Positions 31,375 through 43,115 are shown, numbered from the stretch's first letter. The stretch: 64,000 nucleotides of DNA from Phytophthora sp. 'mugwort' (GCA_033558025.1 JAUCEF010000017.1:558001-622000), one strand, 5' to 3'. The notes: generated from the letters alone by a model not told the origin. Numbers and translations are program-made.

Positions 31375-32523
31375 CTAATTGTAAAAGTTGCGGCTGTTGC
31401 ACTTGTTGGCATCACTGCTCCACTCGCAGAACCAAAGCAGTCCACAAAATCCCTGCTGGTTGAAGAGCTGGCAAAATGGCTGCGTGCGAGGCACGTGCGG
31501 CTGGACCGGGGCCGAGGTGGGGGCTGTCGTGACAGGAGAAGTCGTGACGGGAGTCGACGTGGCGGACGAAGCGGAAGAGGACGCGTCCGGGGCCAGGTAA
31601 GCCGTCAACTGGATCGGGTAGTCGCCCGAGCAGTGCTTGAAAGGCGCAGAGGCCGTGATCCTGGCGCAGTCAGACTGCGTGGTCGGCCCGTCACTCGTAA
31701 TGTTGGTCGGCTTTTCGTAGCACGTGCGGATCGACGAGAGGCTGTTGTTGCCGTCCACAGACGAGCACAACACGATGATGTTGTGGTCATACAGGGCCGT
31801 AATCTCCGCCAGAGTCGTCTGTGGGTTCTCCTGCGCCGCCCACGCGTTGATCTTCTCAGTGGCTGAGCTGAGACGATCCGCCGTGTTCAGTGTAGCCGTG
31901 AAGTACGTGACGGCAGCTGACACGTAGTCATCACCGTCTGCGCCATAGCACAGTCCGTGCTTTTGGAACTCGTGGTCGTAGATCTCACATAGCGAATCGT
32001 ACGTCGACTCCTGTGTAGCATCCACCCACTTCTCACCCATGGCGGCAAGCAGATTGCTCTCCAGTAGCGCGAATTCTGCAGCGTCGTACGGCTGGTTGGA
32101 CACCGTCGAGTTCGGTTTGCAGCAGCTCACGTAGCCGTCGTTGTAGTTGGGCCACAGACCGTGGATTGTAAGCTCACTCTTGACGCGGCTTGGAACGCAC
32201 GCTGTGCCGTTCGGATACACGTCGACGTTCTGGTGCGAAACGGTCGAGTCGACGCCCTTGAGCAGGTCACGGCAGAACTGCGGTACAAAAAGCTGCTCCA
32301 GCACGAGGTAGTCGAAGTCGCCGGGAGTCTCAGTCTTGGCCAGGCAGGCGGCGTCCTTGGTCAGGCACGTCTTAGATGGGACCGAGCAGATGTCCACGCA
32401 TGTGCTCGTGGGATTCGTGGTGGACCAACCGCCAGCGTAGTTGGTGGCAGTGGCAGTTGAGGCCTGGAAGTCAGCGGCCAGCAGAGTGGAGGCGAGGAGG
32501 GCAGTGGCGATGCTAGCGAACAT
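31375..32523 (-). CDS. Secreted T2-family ribonuclease with C-terminal Cys-rich module
   Basis: 382 residues from the ATG at 32523; the frame is open further upstream, but this Met starts a clear signal peptide (MFASIATALLASTLLAADFQ). Both catalytic signatures are present: LTIHGLWPNY (CAS I) and YDHEFQKHGLCY (CAS II), with the His/Glu/Lys/His set expected for RNA cleavage. Many Cys suggest disulfides. After the catalytic domain comes a Ser/Thr/Pro linker (TSPVTTAPTSAPV) and a 35-residue Cys/Trp-rich end (CQLFNQQGFCGLLWFCEW) absent from the paralogue at 56838. RNase T2 enzymes act in secreted or lysosomal nucleic-acid breakdown and nutrient scavenging. A TCACTCACATC initiator-like element lies at about 32555. 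Confidence 0.93.
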   Translation of the reverse strand: MFASIATALLASTLLAADFQASTATATNYAGGWSTTNPTSTCVDICSVPSKTCLTKDAACLAKTETPGDFDYLVLEQLFVPQFCRDLLKGVDSTVSHQNVDVYPNGTACVPSRVKSELTIHGLWPNYNDGYVSCCKPNSTVSNQPYDAAEFALLESNLLAAMGEKWVDATQESTYDSLCEIYDHEFQKHGLCYGADGDDYVSAAVTYFTATLNTADRLSSATEKINAWAAQENPQTTLAEITALYDHNIIVLCSSVDGNNSLSSIRTCYEKPTNITSDGPTTQSDCARITASAPFKHCSGDYPIQLTAYLAPDASSSASSATSTPVTTSPVTTAPTSAPVQPHVPRTQPFCQLFNQQGFCGLLWFCEWSSDANKCNSRNFYN

Positions 32524-33933
32524 CCTGGACGTCTGGAGCTTGCGGAGTACTCGAGAGATGTGAGTGAATTGCGTTGTGACCTTCGTGTTGGGGTGGTGGT
32601 TGGCCAGCGCGGATCTTTTCACCAGCGTGTGTAGCAACACTCCAAGCTGGAGACGCGGGTGGCGGTCCTTGAAGCGGTCTCCTGTCAGCTGCACCGTCGT
32701 GATCATCGAGTTGTCCGGTCGTCTTGTGTCGAAATGCCCCAAACTCCCCCGTCTATGGTGCCTACCGCGTCGACTGCGTGACACCTCCACACAAGGACGA
32801 GACGAGGAGATCAAAAGAGAGCGAGATTTTCACCAGTTGTTTTCGTCAATCGCTTGGTGAATGAATGCACAGGGAATTCTACGCGAAAACCTGTCACGTA
32901 ATGGATGCCTCGGACAGCAAGGTTACAATGCTGTATCAAGCAAGGCTGGTGTCCGTCGCAGAGGGCATCAAACGACGACATGATGCTTGGCTCGGACTTT
33001 GAAGACCGCCCTATGACCGCCCTATGCCGGTGGAACATGAGACTTTACAGTCGTTTGAATTGCCTACGCGTCGTGACAAGCAATAGGGCAATAGGGCATC
33101 GGGCTGACTTCATGCAAAGCGCACCATGACAACCTCTGCAGGTAAATGCACTTGATTTACCAGTTGGTGATCTTGTTGTACAACCAGCCGATGCATAGCG
33201 CCTTTGCGGCCAGGTCAACGTCGTCGACATCTCAGTTCGGCCGGAGGTTCATGCACTGTAGTTGTCGACATTGCAATTTTCTTCGCGTTTAACGACACCG
33301 AGATTTGTCAATCAGAAGTCCTTAGTATGCAAAAGTGCAAGGCTTCTTCAACATTAAGTGGGTTCGACAGTGTAGCAACTTGCGTCACGAACTATCGCAA
33401 GCCGAATCCAATTGACGGTGCCGATCGCCAAGTTTAAGAACTCTACGTAAGTACATCACTAATTGTACACCAATAGTAATCCAAGGCCGCCAACCGCTCT
33501 CGTTCCACCTGCTACAGCGGTAAGACTGTGAATGCTCATCAACAGCACAAAAAAAGCATGAATTCTTGTATTTCGCAAGGAACCACCGCCTGACATGCGA
33601 CTTCGCGTATTTGTTACTTAGCCTCGGTTGCGAATTAGTTCCACGTAGAGCTGCCGCCATAGTTAATCTTTCTGAACAACTACTTTTCTAACAACCTCCG
33701 CTAACCCTTCAACCCCTCTAATACAAAAGCAAGGTAAACATTTTGTATAGCCCACATCACTTTCGAACGGTTAAGACAAGATTGAAGACGCGAAGGAAGA
33801 GCTGCGGTGCCCTGACCCAATCTGTAGGACATCGCGTGCATCATAACTGCGCTGTGCACTAACGTGTAGGCGCAGGTGGAGTAACGAACGGAGCGTGGGG
33901 GTGAGAGCGTTCATACTTAATTTTTCGGGCCTC
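32524..33933. other. Decayed repetitive DNA, unclassified
   Basis: No intact gene. Minus-strand reading shows short protein-like stretches broken by stops (for example AAKALCIGWLYNKITNW near 33200 and the frame at 33385-33660), which suggests an old transposon I cannot classify. A short tandem duplication (GACCGCCCTAT twice) is at about 33003-33024. Confidence 0.35.
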
Positions 33934-33969
33934 TTTTACTGACCATGTTTATTTTACTGACCATGTTTA
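33934..33969 (+). repeat. 18-bp perfect tandem duplication
   Basis: TTTTACTGACCATGTTTA occurs twice head-to-tail, at the 3' end of the retroelement reading frame. Confidence 0.85.
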
Positions 33970-36192
33970 AAACTGTTTGTAAACCATGTTCTGGCCTCCG
34001 CTACGATCATGCACACTTGCTCGATCTCGCCGCCCTTCAGGTCGCGGAGGAAGTGTTTCCACGACAACCCGGGTAGCGCAGTAATTGCAGCAGCGTCGCA
34101 CGGGGGCCGTGCGACTTCGACGTCTTGTACGCGCGGAGACATATCCGCGGTGCAGGACGTCAAGACCAAAATGACTTCGGACTCAGTAGCAACTGAGTCT
34201 TCCGACACGGTGCGATGTCGTCGGGGCGTACGACGGCCGTGACAACGGACGGGACGTTGAATGTCATCCGCAACAAAAGACTGTGAGAACACACGCTCGA
34301 CCACATCTGCTGGACTTGGGCCTCGAGACACTTCATCGGCGCCAGGATGCGGGTCGCACATGTCGACCGCGTCCGCTTCATCAGGCAGTTCCCGTTCGAC
34401 CGCGTGTGGGAGACCACGCTCAACCACGACTTGCTCACTCGTGAGCCACTGCTCATCAGGACGCGGGAACCCCTGCTTGACCGCATCATACTTGTCCTGA
34501 GGCTCCTGCTCAGGACCAGCACAAGCTGCACTCTCACAAGCTGCACATGAAGGGCCATTGCTCACTTCAGGCGCAACAGTGGTCATGGAGTCTGGACCCA
34601 TGACTGCAACGTGTGGCCAAAGGTTGGGCGCTCCGCTCAGGAACGCTAACATCGCATTCACGTCGATGTCGCGGGGACGGACAGTGCGTGCCAACCAGTC
34701 GATATGTGGCTGGTGGCGAGCGAGCCAAGGGATCTCGAAGACGCAATCGAAGGCGCCTCTCAGCTCAATCACAAGGAAGTCATCCGATCCAGAGAATCCA
34801 TCGAACTTGTATACGAATGTGGCCAAGCGCCTTGGCAGCCGGCGCGGTTTACTATCAGCATACTTGACGATCATGTGACCAGGACCTTCGAGAACACGCA
34901 TGTCCGTCGGCAACACCGACAAACTATCGGTGCGAACAAAATTGAATCCAGCTGTGCACGTATTGGGCGCTGTGCGCCTTCAACATGGAGACTGAAAATG
35001 ATCAGTCTCAAGTCGCTACCAGAGGTGGTGGCAAAGAGTTGTTCGAAGCACATGAGGGCTAGGAGGGAGATCTGCCACCAGAAACCCGTCTCTCCTTCCA
35101 CGCCCAGTAGGGCGCCCTGTGCCTACTGGGTGTCGCCGTTTTTTTGGTGCGGCGGCGTCGTTCTCGATTGCAACGTTCGCCACTACAGGCGCCGGCGCGC
35201 AAATTCCACCGCGTGGTGTCCCGGTTTCCGGCAACAGAAGCACCGCATCGGACGCGACCCACGCGTCGTCGAGGAATGAGGTGACCGTTGGAACGACGTC
35301 GGCCCCCGACGTCCGCCGTAGTGTTGTTGAATGACATCGACCTCCATGGGTGTCGGCTGTGGCTCAGCTGTCGCCAGAGGACGGAAGAAGTCGAATGATT
35401 GCGATGCCGGCACTCTGTATTCTTCGCGGAGTGCAACCGCGAAGGCCTTTTCCGGTGCGCTCGGGGTCTTCCTCGTCAAATAGAAACGCTGGCAACCAGC
35501 GTTCATGCCGGAGACAAAAACGTGGACTTGCGTCGCCATGTCCATCGGCTTCGCCGTGACGCATGACACGAGGTGACGGGCACGCTGGATGTACTCGAGC
35601 ATGGACAGGCGCCCCTGCTTCAGCGACAAGAAGGCTGATCGCTAGACGCTCTCGTCTTGGGGCGGCTCGAACGCGAGCCGCAAGTCGGCCTTCCTGGAAG
35701 CCATAGTTGGGAATCAGGTGGCGTCGGCAACAAGCTTGCCGAGTGCCCATCCTTCGCCTCCCCCCCACTTGGAGAGGAGGAAGCGAGTTCTCGCGAGCTC
35801 AGTAGACAGCTGCCGAGCATCGACAGCGATGTCCACCTCGCAGAACTATCGGTTCAGGTGAAAGCGAGCGGCGCCTTCGCCACTGTAGGGTCGAGACATC
35901 GAGCTTCACGATGTCGGTTTTGTTCTTGAGCAACGTGGGAGTCGACACCCGCCGCTGAAGGTCGGCGAGTTCACGTGCCATGAACTCCTGGGCGGCCAGG
36001 CGTTGATCGTGTTTCGGCAGTCAGCAATGTCTCGATGACACCTTCGTGGGATACTGCAGCGAGGCGGTGAAGCGCCTCCCACTCGATCAGGGACAGGTGA
36101 GGAATGCTGGCGTGCTCGGGCGAGGTGCCTGTCGCCCTCCAATGTTGGACGCGTCGCTCATCGAACTGTCGTTCATCTTGGTTGTTGGACAT
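33954..36192 (-). pseudogene. Ty3/gypsy retrotransposon gag-protease remnant
   Basis: Minus-strand polyprotein pieces in several frames. Gag starts at about 36192 (MSNNQDERQFDERRV). The gag core reads YIQRARHLVSCVTAKPMDMA and AFAVALREEYRVPASQSFD at about 35630-35400. A zinc knuckle (CFCCRKPGHHAVEF, about 35230) has Phe where the last Cys should be. The protease region follows: the frame shifts exactly after the catalytic LDS (about 34940), resuming as NFVRTDSLSVLP, then FEIPWLARHQPHIDW, typical of the segment between protease and reverse transcriptase. Reverse transcriptase and integrase are absent, so the element is 3'-truncated as well as frameshifted. A TGGTAGCA block just upstream of gag (about 36204-36211) resembles an initiator-Met primer site, and the adjacent TGTAACG could be an LTR end. 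Confidence 0.75.
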
Positions 36193-36622
36193 ATTACAAA
36201 GTGCTACCAGGTGTAACGAGGTAAACGCCCATTACTTAGCTTACACTATTAGCGTAGGAAGCAGTAGGCAAATTTGACTCTGATTGATTGACGAGACAGT
36301 GTCGAGTGTTGACACCGTCCCAGCCATTGATTTACTCTACACGGTGATTGGCTATCGCGGAAGCGCGATGGCAATGTGTGACAGAGGACCGTCACACGTG
36401 AAGCAAAGTACTGGGGTGATCCCGCCTTGGATCGAGGAAGAAGATAAATATTTCTGTGAGATTGAGCTCGATCGAAGAGCCAACGAGCGTGCCATCCCTG
36501 ACGAAAAGTTTGACATCAAATAACTCGCCGAAATTATTAACTTCACTCGCCGCGCAAGATACCCTCTTGTGTAGATGACACGCGTGCTCAGAGAGAAGAA
36601 GTTGAACAGCTACGTCACTTCA
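36193..36622 (-). other. Candidate primer-binding site and 5' LTR region of the gypsy remnant
   Basis: Read on the minus strand, ...CGTTACA (end at about 36212), a 2-base spacer and TGGTAGCAC would be an LTR end plus tRNA-Met-like primer site. The far end of the LTR is not recognisable, and no second LTR is in the window. A plus-strand frame at 36284-36523 is probably chance. Confidence 0.3.
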
Positions 36623-36640
36623 ATACATACATACATACAC
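36623..36640 (+). repeat. (ATAC)n microsatellite
   Basis: Four ATAC units plus a partial one. Several CACACGTG motifs lie downstream to 36780. Confidence 0.8.
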
Positions 36641-37027
36641 CTCTGTCTAACACTTAGATTGATTTTCAGCTCGCTTCCGCTCAGACACACGTGGGTTTCA
36701 GCATGTTAGCCATGATCAAGCCCATACACGTGTGGTTCAAAGCACACGTGAAAATCATCGATCTCACACGTGAAACAAAATATTTCTGTACAAACATATG
36801 ACGCTGCATCCCTCGCAGCGGTCGAGGTCAAGGCCAAAGACTCCGCGTCCGACGCTCGGACGCGGCCGAAAGGGGCAGATCCGGAGAGCGCTCGCGCAGC
36901 GCGCTAGCTGCCCAGTCGTTGCCGGCACTAGAAGCGTCCGGCAACCTGCTGCTCCCCTCGTCTGATAGTTCATCGATGTCTTTCCGGACAAGATCCCAGC
37001 CACCTTGCCTCCAGACCGTGGAGTTCG

Positions 37028-37126
37028 GCATGAGATCGATCTCACGCCTGGTGCGAAGTATTGCGTGCCGCGGCAGTGGCCACTCCACGCGATCAAGTCG
37101 AAGCAGGCGTGAGATCGATCTCATGC
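37028..37126. repeat. Inverted repeat, 23-bp perfect arms, 53-bp loop
   Basis: GCATGAGATCGATCTCACGC at 37028 onward recurs inverted ending at 37126. The arms themselves contain the palindrome AGATCGATCT. It abuts the larger hairpin that starts at the same base. Confidence 0.9.
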
Positions 37127-37292
37127 TGGAATGGGGCGACAAACTCTCGCGCACATGGTCAGCCTGACGGCGGCCCTCGACTTCTTCTTCGACTTCTTCG
37201 ACTTCTTCTTCGAAAGACTTCTTCTTCGACTTCTTCTTCGAGGGCCGCCGTCAGGCTGGCCATGTGCGCAAGAGTTTGTCGCCCCATTCCAG
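37126..37292. repeat. Large hairpin: 55-bp arms around a CTTCTTCGA-repeat spacer
   Basis: Left arm 37126-37180 and right arm 37238-37292 are inverted copies with two mismatches. The 57-base spacer is made of CTTCTTC/CTTCGA units. The palindrome forces similar peptides on both strands: poly-Glu with Val one way, poly-Phe/Asp the other. Confidence 0.9.
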
Positions 37293-37578
37293 CCCGATGT
37301 TCTGCGTAAAAAAGACCACCGGCGGATGGCGAATAGTTCACGCCTTCAACAAACTGAACGATTCCACCATCCCGGCACAGACCCGATCCATTTTTTAGTT
37401 GTTGTGATGCTTGAACCGGCAGAGTTCCGAGTTGTCTAATTCTCTTCTGGCGTATTGCATAGAGCGATAAGCGTTCCCTAATGTACTCCATTAGACCACT
37501 TAACGCGAATATTTCGTGTGAGAGGTTGAGGCATCTGATCCCACCGGCTGAATCAATTTTGTAGTCTGCTCGAGCCAC
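37159..37578 (-). other. Retroelement-like ORF running into the hairpin
   Basis: 139 codons on the minus strand. The first about 100 residues look like part of a retrotransposon gag leader (ALSGLMEYIRERLSLYAIRQ, HRAGMGRQTLAHMASLTAAL), but I cannot name it with confidence. The frame then enters the poly-Glu spacer and the inverted copy. The ORF end is therefore an artefact of the palindrome. Confidence 0.3.
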
Positions 37579-38584
37579 ATTGTGAACCGGAGTCGCCTGC
37601 TTCAGATATGTGCTGGTGTCCTCATCACAGGAATAACCCTGTCGCTTTCCGAAAACTCTTCATCTGCACTGTCATCTACGTATCCGCTCGAAGAAGATGA
37701 CAGGCTCGGTGTACGGGGAGGATCCGCCCCCAGCTCGCATGTTTGTGGTGAATTTCAAATTCGATTGGGGAGTTAAACTTATAGCATGCGTGTATATTTA
37801 GATGGAAACAAAAACATCTATTTTAATGATTCTAAACAGAGCGAGCTCAAAGTGGTTCACATTTAAAATGTTATGGACACACAATATACTGGTCTCTACC
37901 AACGTTAGCGTTCCCAAGTACAGAAACATTTACAGTAACTTAAAAAAGAAAATGAATGGAAACGATCTGATCAAGTCATGTGCACTCGAGGAGGCAACCC
38001 TCGTACTCCTTCCATTGAACAGTTGTTGCGTAGGTGGCAAGAGCCTGGCACCGGATTTCAGAAACGTCGTGCGGGACAGCGCCGTTGAGTGTGGATTTGC
38101 TGATGAGCCAAACGAATGGCACATTGCCTAGCCCGATGTGTACCCAATGCATGGGGGCTCGACGACCAACTCACCAAATATGACGACGACGACATGGACA
38201 GCTCGATACGAGGTTATCGACGTATTTGATGAGGTCTGGATTAAGGAGGAGATGACGTAGCAGGTTGCGGCTCGTAACCAAACTAATCAATCTTGTCGGC
38301 TTTGGTGGTAACTTTTGCTGTCTGTCAGTCTTCCAAACAGAACGCTGTCCCATCGCGAAGCGCATGCTACTCCTTAGTACCCCGCATACTAATTCGCATT
38401 TTACGTTATATGCAGTGGCTCTGCACGCACGTGATAATAAGTTTTTCGCCATCATAGAAAGCAATCCACTTGTTTTTCACGCACTTGGAAATAATTATTT
38501 ATACATGTGAAAAAATACACACCCATATTTGTAATTTAAAGTTTCTCCGATGTATTTTACGTTTCCACACCCAAGCCACTCATT
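37579..38584. other. Non-coding or decayed DNA
   Basis: AT-rich, with short frames only. The frame at 37802-38131 has a Lys-rich helix (YRNIYSNLKKKMNGNDLIKS) that could be a transposon fragment. Nothing can be assigned. Confidence 0.3.
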
Positions 38585-38594
38585 TTGCCAGACG

Positions 38595-38880
38595 CCAAAC
38601 CTGCCGGAGCGCGCGAACCTGCTGAAGCAGAGCCGCACCTAGCAACCGCGCGTGATCTGTCTGTCAAACCGCTCCCAGCTTCTGCGCCACCGTTAGTTGC
38701 CGCTCGTGGACATACCGAAGCCGAGCCGCATCCAGCTACCGCGCGTGGATCTGACAGTCAGGCCGCTCCCAGCTGCCGCGCGTGGACATACCGAAGCCGT
38801 CGTTAGTTGCCGCGCATGAACATACCTAAGCTGATCCGCTCCAGCTACTGCGCATGGACCTGCTGAAGCCGAGCCACGTA
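38595..38880 (+). repeat. Degenerate minisatellite
   Basis: Repeated blocks include GTTAGTTGCCGC (about 38692 and 38803), CGTGGACATACCGAAGCCG (about 38706 and 38783) and CTACCGCGCGTGGA variants. The unit is variable, about 60-110 bp, with at least three degenerate units. Confidence 0.6.
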
Positions 38881-38976
38881 CGTATAGCTACGATTGGATT
38901 GGACCAAACATGCTGCCATGTGTCATGTTTCAGGCATGTTTTAACCATATTTGCTCTGTACAGCTAAATACACACA

Positions 38977-41900
38977 ATGGCCCGTACGAAAAACACCGCG
39001 CGAATACTGAGAGCTATGGAATTGGTGCTAGAAAGTAGCAGTGACGATGACATTGCCACTGCCTCCGCCATCTCTGCGGCGGAAGGAGGCGATAGGCCAA
39101 CATAAAGCACTGAAGAAAACCCTGAAATCCCCCCAGCACAGGACAAGGAGACGTTGGGTGAACAAGACAACGATCGAGCTGCTGATGAAAGTCGTGCAAT
39201 TTTTCCTACAGTGGAAATTGGGACGTTGACTGAACACAACAACGATGAAGTGCAATCCGAGAACAAGGAGCAAGGCGATACAGAGGCGGTTGACAAGCAG
39301 GGTACTTCATATAATGAAAGCGATGATGGAAGCAGTGACATCGCCAGCTCTGGAGCTTCAACAAAAGCCAACCCTTGCAAGCGACCTCTTATTGACCGCG
39401 ACGAAGAGCTCAACTACATTGTGTTGAAACAGAATCACAAAAACTGGAAGCATTTCAACAAGCATCTGGCTCAGTATCAGCGCGATAGTAAGACTACCCT
39501 CGTCGTATCGGAGTCTCTGAATGATCGAATCCGGAACCGTCAAATCGCGAAGATAAAGGTGCACTCCAACATACCCAGGGCAAAGTTGATGCTCATACCC
39601 GAAGATCTTGATCCGGACCAACGAGGGTATATTTCTACGCACGGATGGAAGAATCGCACTCGATCCAAGGGTGTACGACCACTCCGCGACGTTAACAGTA
39701 CAGGTTGCAAGGTCCGGTTTGTGGCGCGATTAACGGAGAAAAAAATCTAATGGAAAATGGCGTTTCCGAATTAAGTTGGCGTTCTAGGACTTAACCACTC
39801 GGTGTCTGAAGAAGTTTATGAAGCCTATCCGTCGGTTTGTCAAATACCTGCGAGTTCACCGATTATGAATAATGTGGAGTGCATGGTTGCGAGTGGAAGC
39901 AAGGCTGTCGTTTGTACGACTACATTCGGGACAATTCTCCGCATCGGATACAATGCAGAATGTGTACAACCTCGTCACCAAGATCAAGAAGTCCGGTAGG
40001 TACTCATGAAACATGCTCTGATTGTAGAGAGAGAACCCATGACTGATGTTGTGGACGATGTAGGAATCAACCTGACGGATGAAGACCCGGTAGCCGAGTT
40101 GCTGGTGGCGTTTAGTTTGGTTGCGGATGGTAACGTGGCTCGTGTTAGTGGGGGCAGCCGGGGTCAGACTGCCGTCGTGTCGGTTAGCTCTCAGTACATG
40201 CGCAAATTGTACAAGCAGTTCCCCGAGCTGCTCTTACTCGAGTGCACGCACAAAACAAACAGGTGCGAAACTCAACGGCAAACTGCCATGTTTTCGCCAT
40301 GTTTTGGACATGTGTTGGTCATATTTTTGCCATATTTTCCATGATGTTCATGTTTGAGTATGCTGACTCGTGTGCCCTGACTTTTATGCTCACGTAGGTA
40401 TAACTATCAGCTGTGTACGTGCATGGTGGTGGAAAAAGTTCGGAAACGGTTAAGCGGTTAAGCTGTGCACCGCTCAGTGATTGAGCGCAATGCTGGCTGG
40501 CTTATGGTGAAGATTGGTGAGCATTCCAGTCGGTACTCGACTGCGAGCAGACAGCAGTCATTATGGTTGACAAGGATTTGAACGAGATTGAGGTGTTGAA
40601 GCGCATATTTCCCGAGGCGCGCATTTTACTGTGCCATTTTCATGTGGTCAAGTGGCTACGCGGTGCAATTCGCAATGACAAGAAACACGGTACATACGCT
40701 AGTGACGTACTGAAGCAGATTGGCTTCTGTGTTGCAAACATGGTTTACGACAAGTCTGAGAAGGAACTTCAACAGCACGCGGATGAGTTCAAGTTGCTGG
40801 CCTGTCGGGGTGAATGAGACTCTCTGTGGTCATATTTTGACGATAATTGGATGGCATGTAAGGAGATGTGGGTGATGTATTACCACATGGACCTTCCCCA
40901 CTTCAGAAACAACACGAACAACCGACTGGAGCACTTTTTCGGCAGGCTCAATGCTGACTTGGACTGCTCAATGCCGATGAAGCAATGCTTGGACGCAGTT
41001 ATTAGGCATCAGCGTCGTCGCGAGGATGAAAACGTGACCCAAGTGATTAAAGGTCGGGGACCCAGCGGAACGTCAACTACGACGAGGAGGTGAACCAATT
41101 GTTGGGCTTGACGAGCGAGTGGCTCGCAGAAGTGTTTTCGACGGCGTATCAGTTCACCACCACCTCAGACTACGCAATCAAATATGTTACCGATGATGAC
41201 GAGGTTTTGGTGACGCTGAAGCGAGACGGACGGGCACATCGTGTGGACAAGCGCAATTGAATGTGCACGTGCGAGTTTTCGGCGACCTGAAACTGCCGTG
41301 TCGACATGCGATGATTTACCGGGAGTGCACTGCTGGTGTTCTCACGATTCCGTACGCATCTCTCCATACCAGGTAATTACCATGCTTTCCCCGTCTTTGC
41401 CAGTCTGACATTTAACCATGTTTTGGGCCGTGATTCGACCAGGTTGTGTCCACGTTTTACCTTGTGTACGTGATAAGTTGGCTTCGCGTTGGGACGCTGG
41501 AAGTGAATTTATCTCCTGTTGAAATACCACTACAAATCAGCACCGGTGGCGACGAAGCCAAGCTTAAGCGGCAGATGATAGAGCGGGACAAGTACCAACA
41601 TGTTCTGAGCATCTTCGGCAGACTAACTTCGGAAGCTGACCTATCTTCCTGATAACAAGTTCACTGTCTATTTGGATCTTTTCGAGACGTGGTATGGAAA
41701 CTTGCGACGAGGCAACGTATCGTCCTCTCTACTACCACCACCAGCTGCCCTATCAGATAGTGATCTTTCTCTTACTCAAGTTGCTCTTCCAGATGTTCCA
41801 GATGAGGACGAAGCAAAAGACGAAATAGTACACGAAACCTCGACAAATGAAGAATGTTCCGCCGCTGTTGATGCGACGCCCGCTTCATCTAAACCTGAAA

Positions 41901-43115
41901 ACCGATCGGAAAAAGCACTATAAAGGCCCCCCAAAATATGTCAAAGAGCGCGTTGTAAAGCTTGAAAGAACTCATTCAATCCTCGCACGCCCAAATCCGG
42001 TAGGTCTCGGAAAAACAGAGCCGACAAGATGCCCAGAGAAGTGCGGACAGAAAGTAGTACAAAAAAGGTGCGAAATTGAGGAGTGCTCTGCGAGAGACGA
42101 CGTTGTACAAGTTGAAGAGTTCTTAAAAAGTAGCCGGCCTTATCTATTAGAGCTATCATCGTACTGAGATACGCTCGAGATACGTTACCGTGGCCATCAG
42201 AACATGAAGATGACTGTAGTGAAGCGGGTCCCCGCGACTAGTTGTGTACCCTCTCGACTACAAGAATCAAAAGTACGGACGGCGTTGGATTTAATCGAGC
42301 GTACTATACCATTTGGAGATGCCATGAATCTGAATACCCCCCCCCTCCCCCCCGATGCCACGCGGAGTGCTGGGTAGTTAGGGATTGGTGAGTTCTCTCA
42401 GTGGCAGCTTATGGCTATGCCGTATGTGTTGAACATGGCTATGATGTGCACCAGTGGTATGCAGTGCTATTCATGGTTGAAGAGTAAAGTGGATGCCCTT
42501 TTCGAGGATACGGTAGCAGTTTCAGTTGCAAATCGAATGCTGAACACGTGGTCTTGCGAGCGCCTTGTGGGATTTGATGAGGGATTTCACATGGAATGGA
42601 ATCACCTTTATTGTGCTCCAGGCGGCTGCTAATTTTCATGATAACTACATTCAAGCTTTTACGATGACACTGACGGCAAAATACGGCAATAACACAACGA
42701 TATTCCTACCACTCCTGAAAACACCGGCAACTGGTAAAGACAAGCGCATTCCACCGCTAACTTTAAGTCTAGTAGCCGGTGCAGCTACCGACTGGGTTTT
42801 CATGATTTTGGACGTTAACGCCAGCCACTGGATGTATCTTGTTGTCGATCGATCGAGGCTGAGTATTTACTGCTACGACAGTCTCAATAAGCGGACCTAT
42901 CACAACTTGCAGAAGATCTGGCAGATGAACTCGTGAAAAGGGGCCTACCGCGACCATACACGTTAATAACCGTGCACAGCCCCGTCCGGAAAGATGGAGA
43001 TAACTGTGGGATTTTTGTCTGCTTGTATTTCTGGCGTCGTTTGTTCACGGAAGCAGGTAATGACTATCGGGGACAGAGCTGCTACACCGTCGCTGGTATC
43101 TTCTACGTAGTCTAA
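38977..43115 (+). pseudogene. MULE transposase fused or adjacent to a ULP1-type protease, decayed
   Basis: Collinear transposase pieces on one strand. The N-terminal frame from the ATG at 38977 is broken by a TAA at about 39103 and continues to 39750 (STHGWKNRTRSKGVRPLRD). Next come catalytic-core pieces LLLLECTHKTNR (about 40240; Glu where the first catalytic Asp is expected), MVDKDLNEIEVLKRIFPEAR (40563) and CHFHVVKWLRGAI. A SWIM finger (CTCEFSAT...LPCRHAMIY) follows at about 41265. At 42565-43115 lies a cysteine-protease region with the C48/ULP1 triad in order: SHWMYLVVD, YCYDSL and KDGDNCGIFVC. Two intron-like gaps (40263-40398, 41373-41468) have GT-AG ends. Frameshifts and stops at many points make it non-functional. 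ULP1-bearing MULEs are known in plants. Recurrent CATGTTT motifs mark both introns and the flanks. Confidence 0.75.

Noticed and set aside
36284..36523. 79-codon plus-strand frame
   Set aside because: Lies in the presumed LTR of a minus-strand retroelement; likely chance.
37159..37439. Poly-Phe/Asp and poly-Glu proteins
   Set aside because: Both derive from reading the CTTCTTCGA spacer of a palindrome; not genes.
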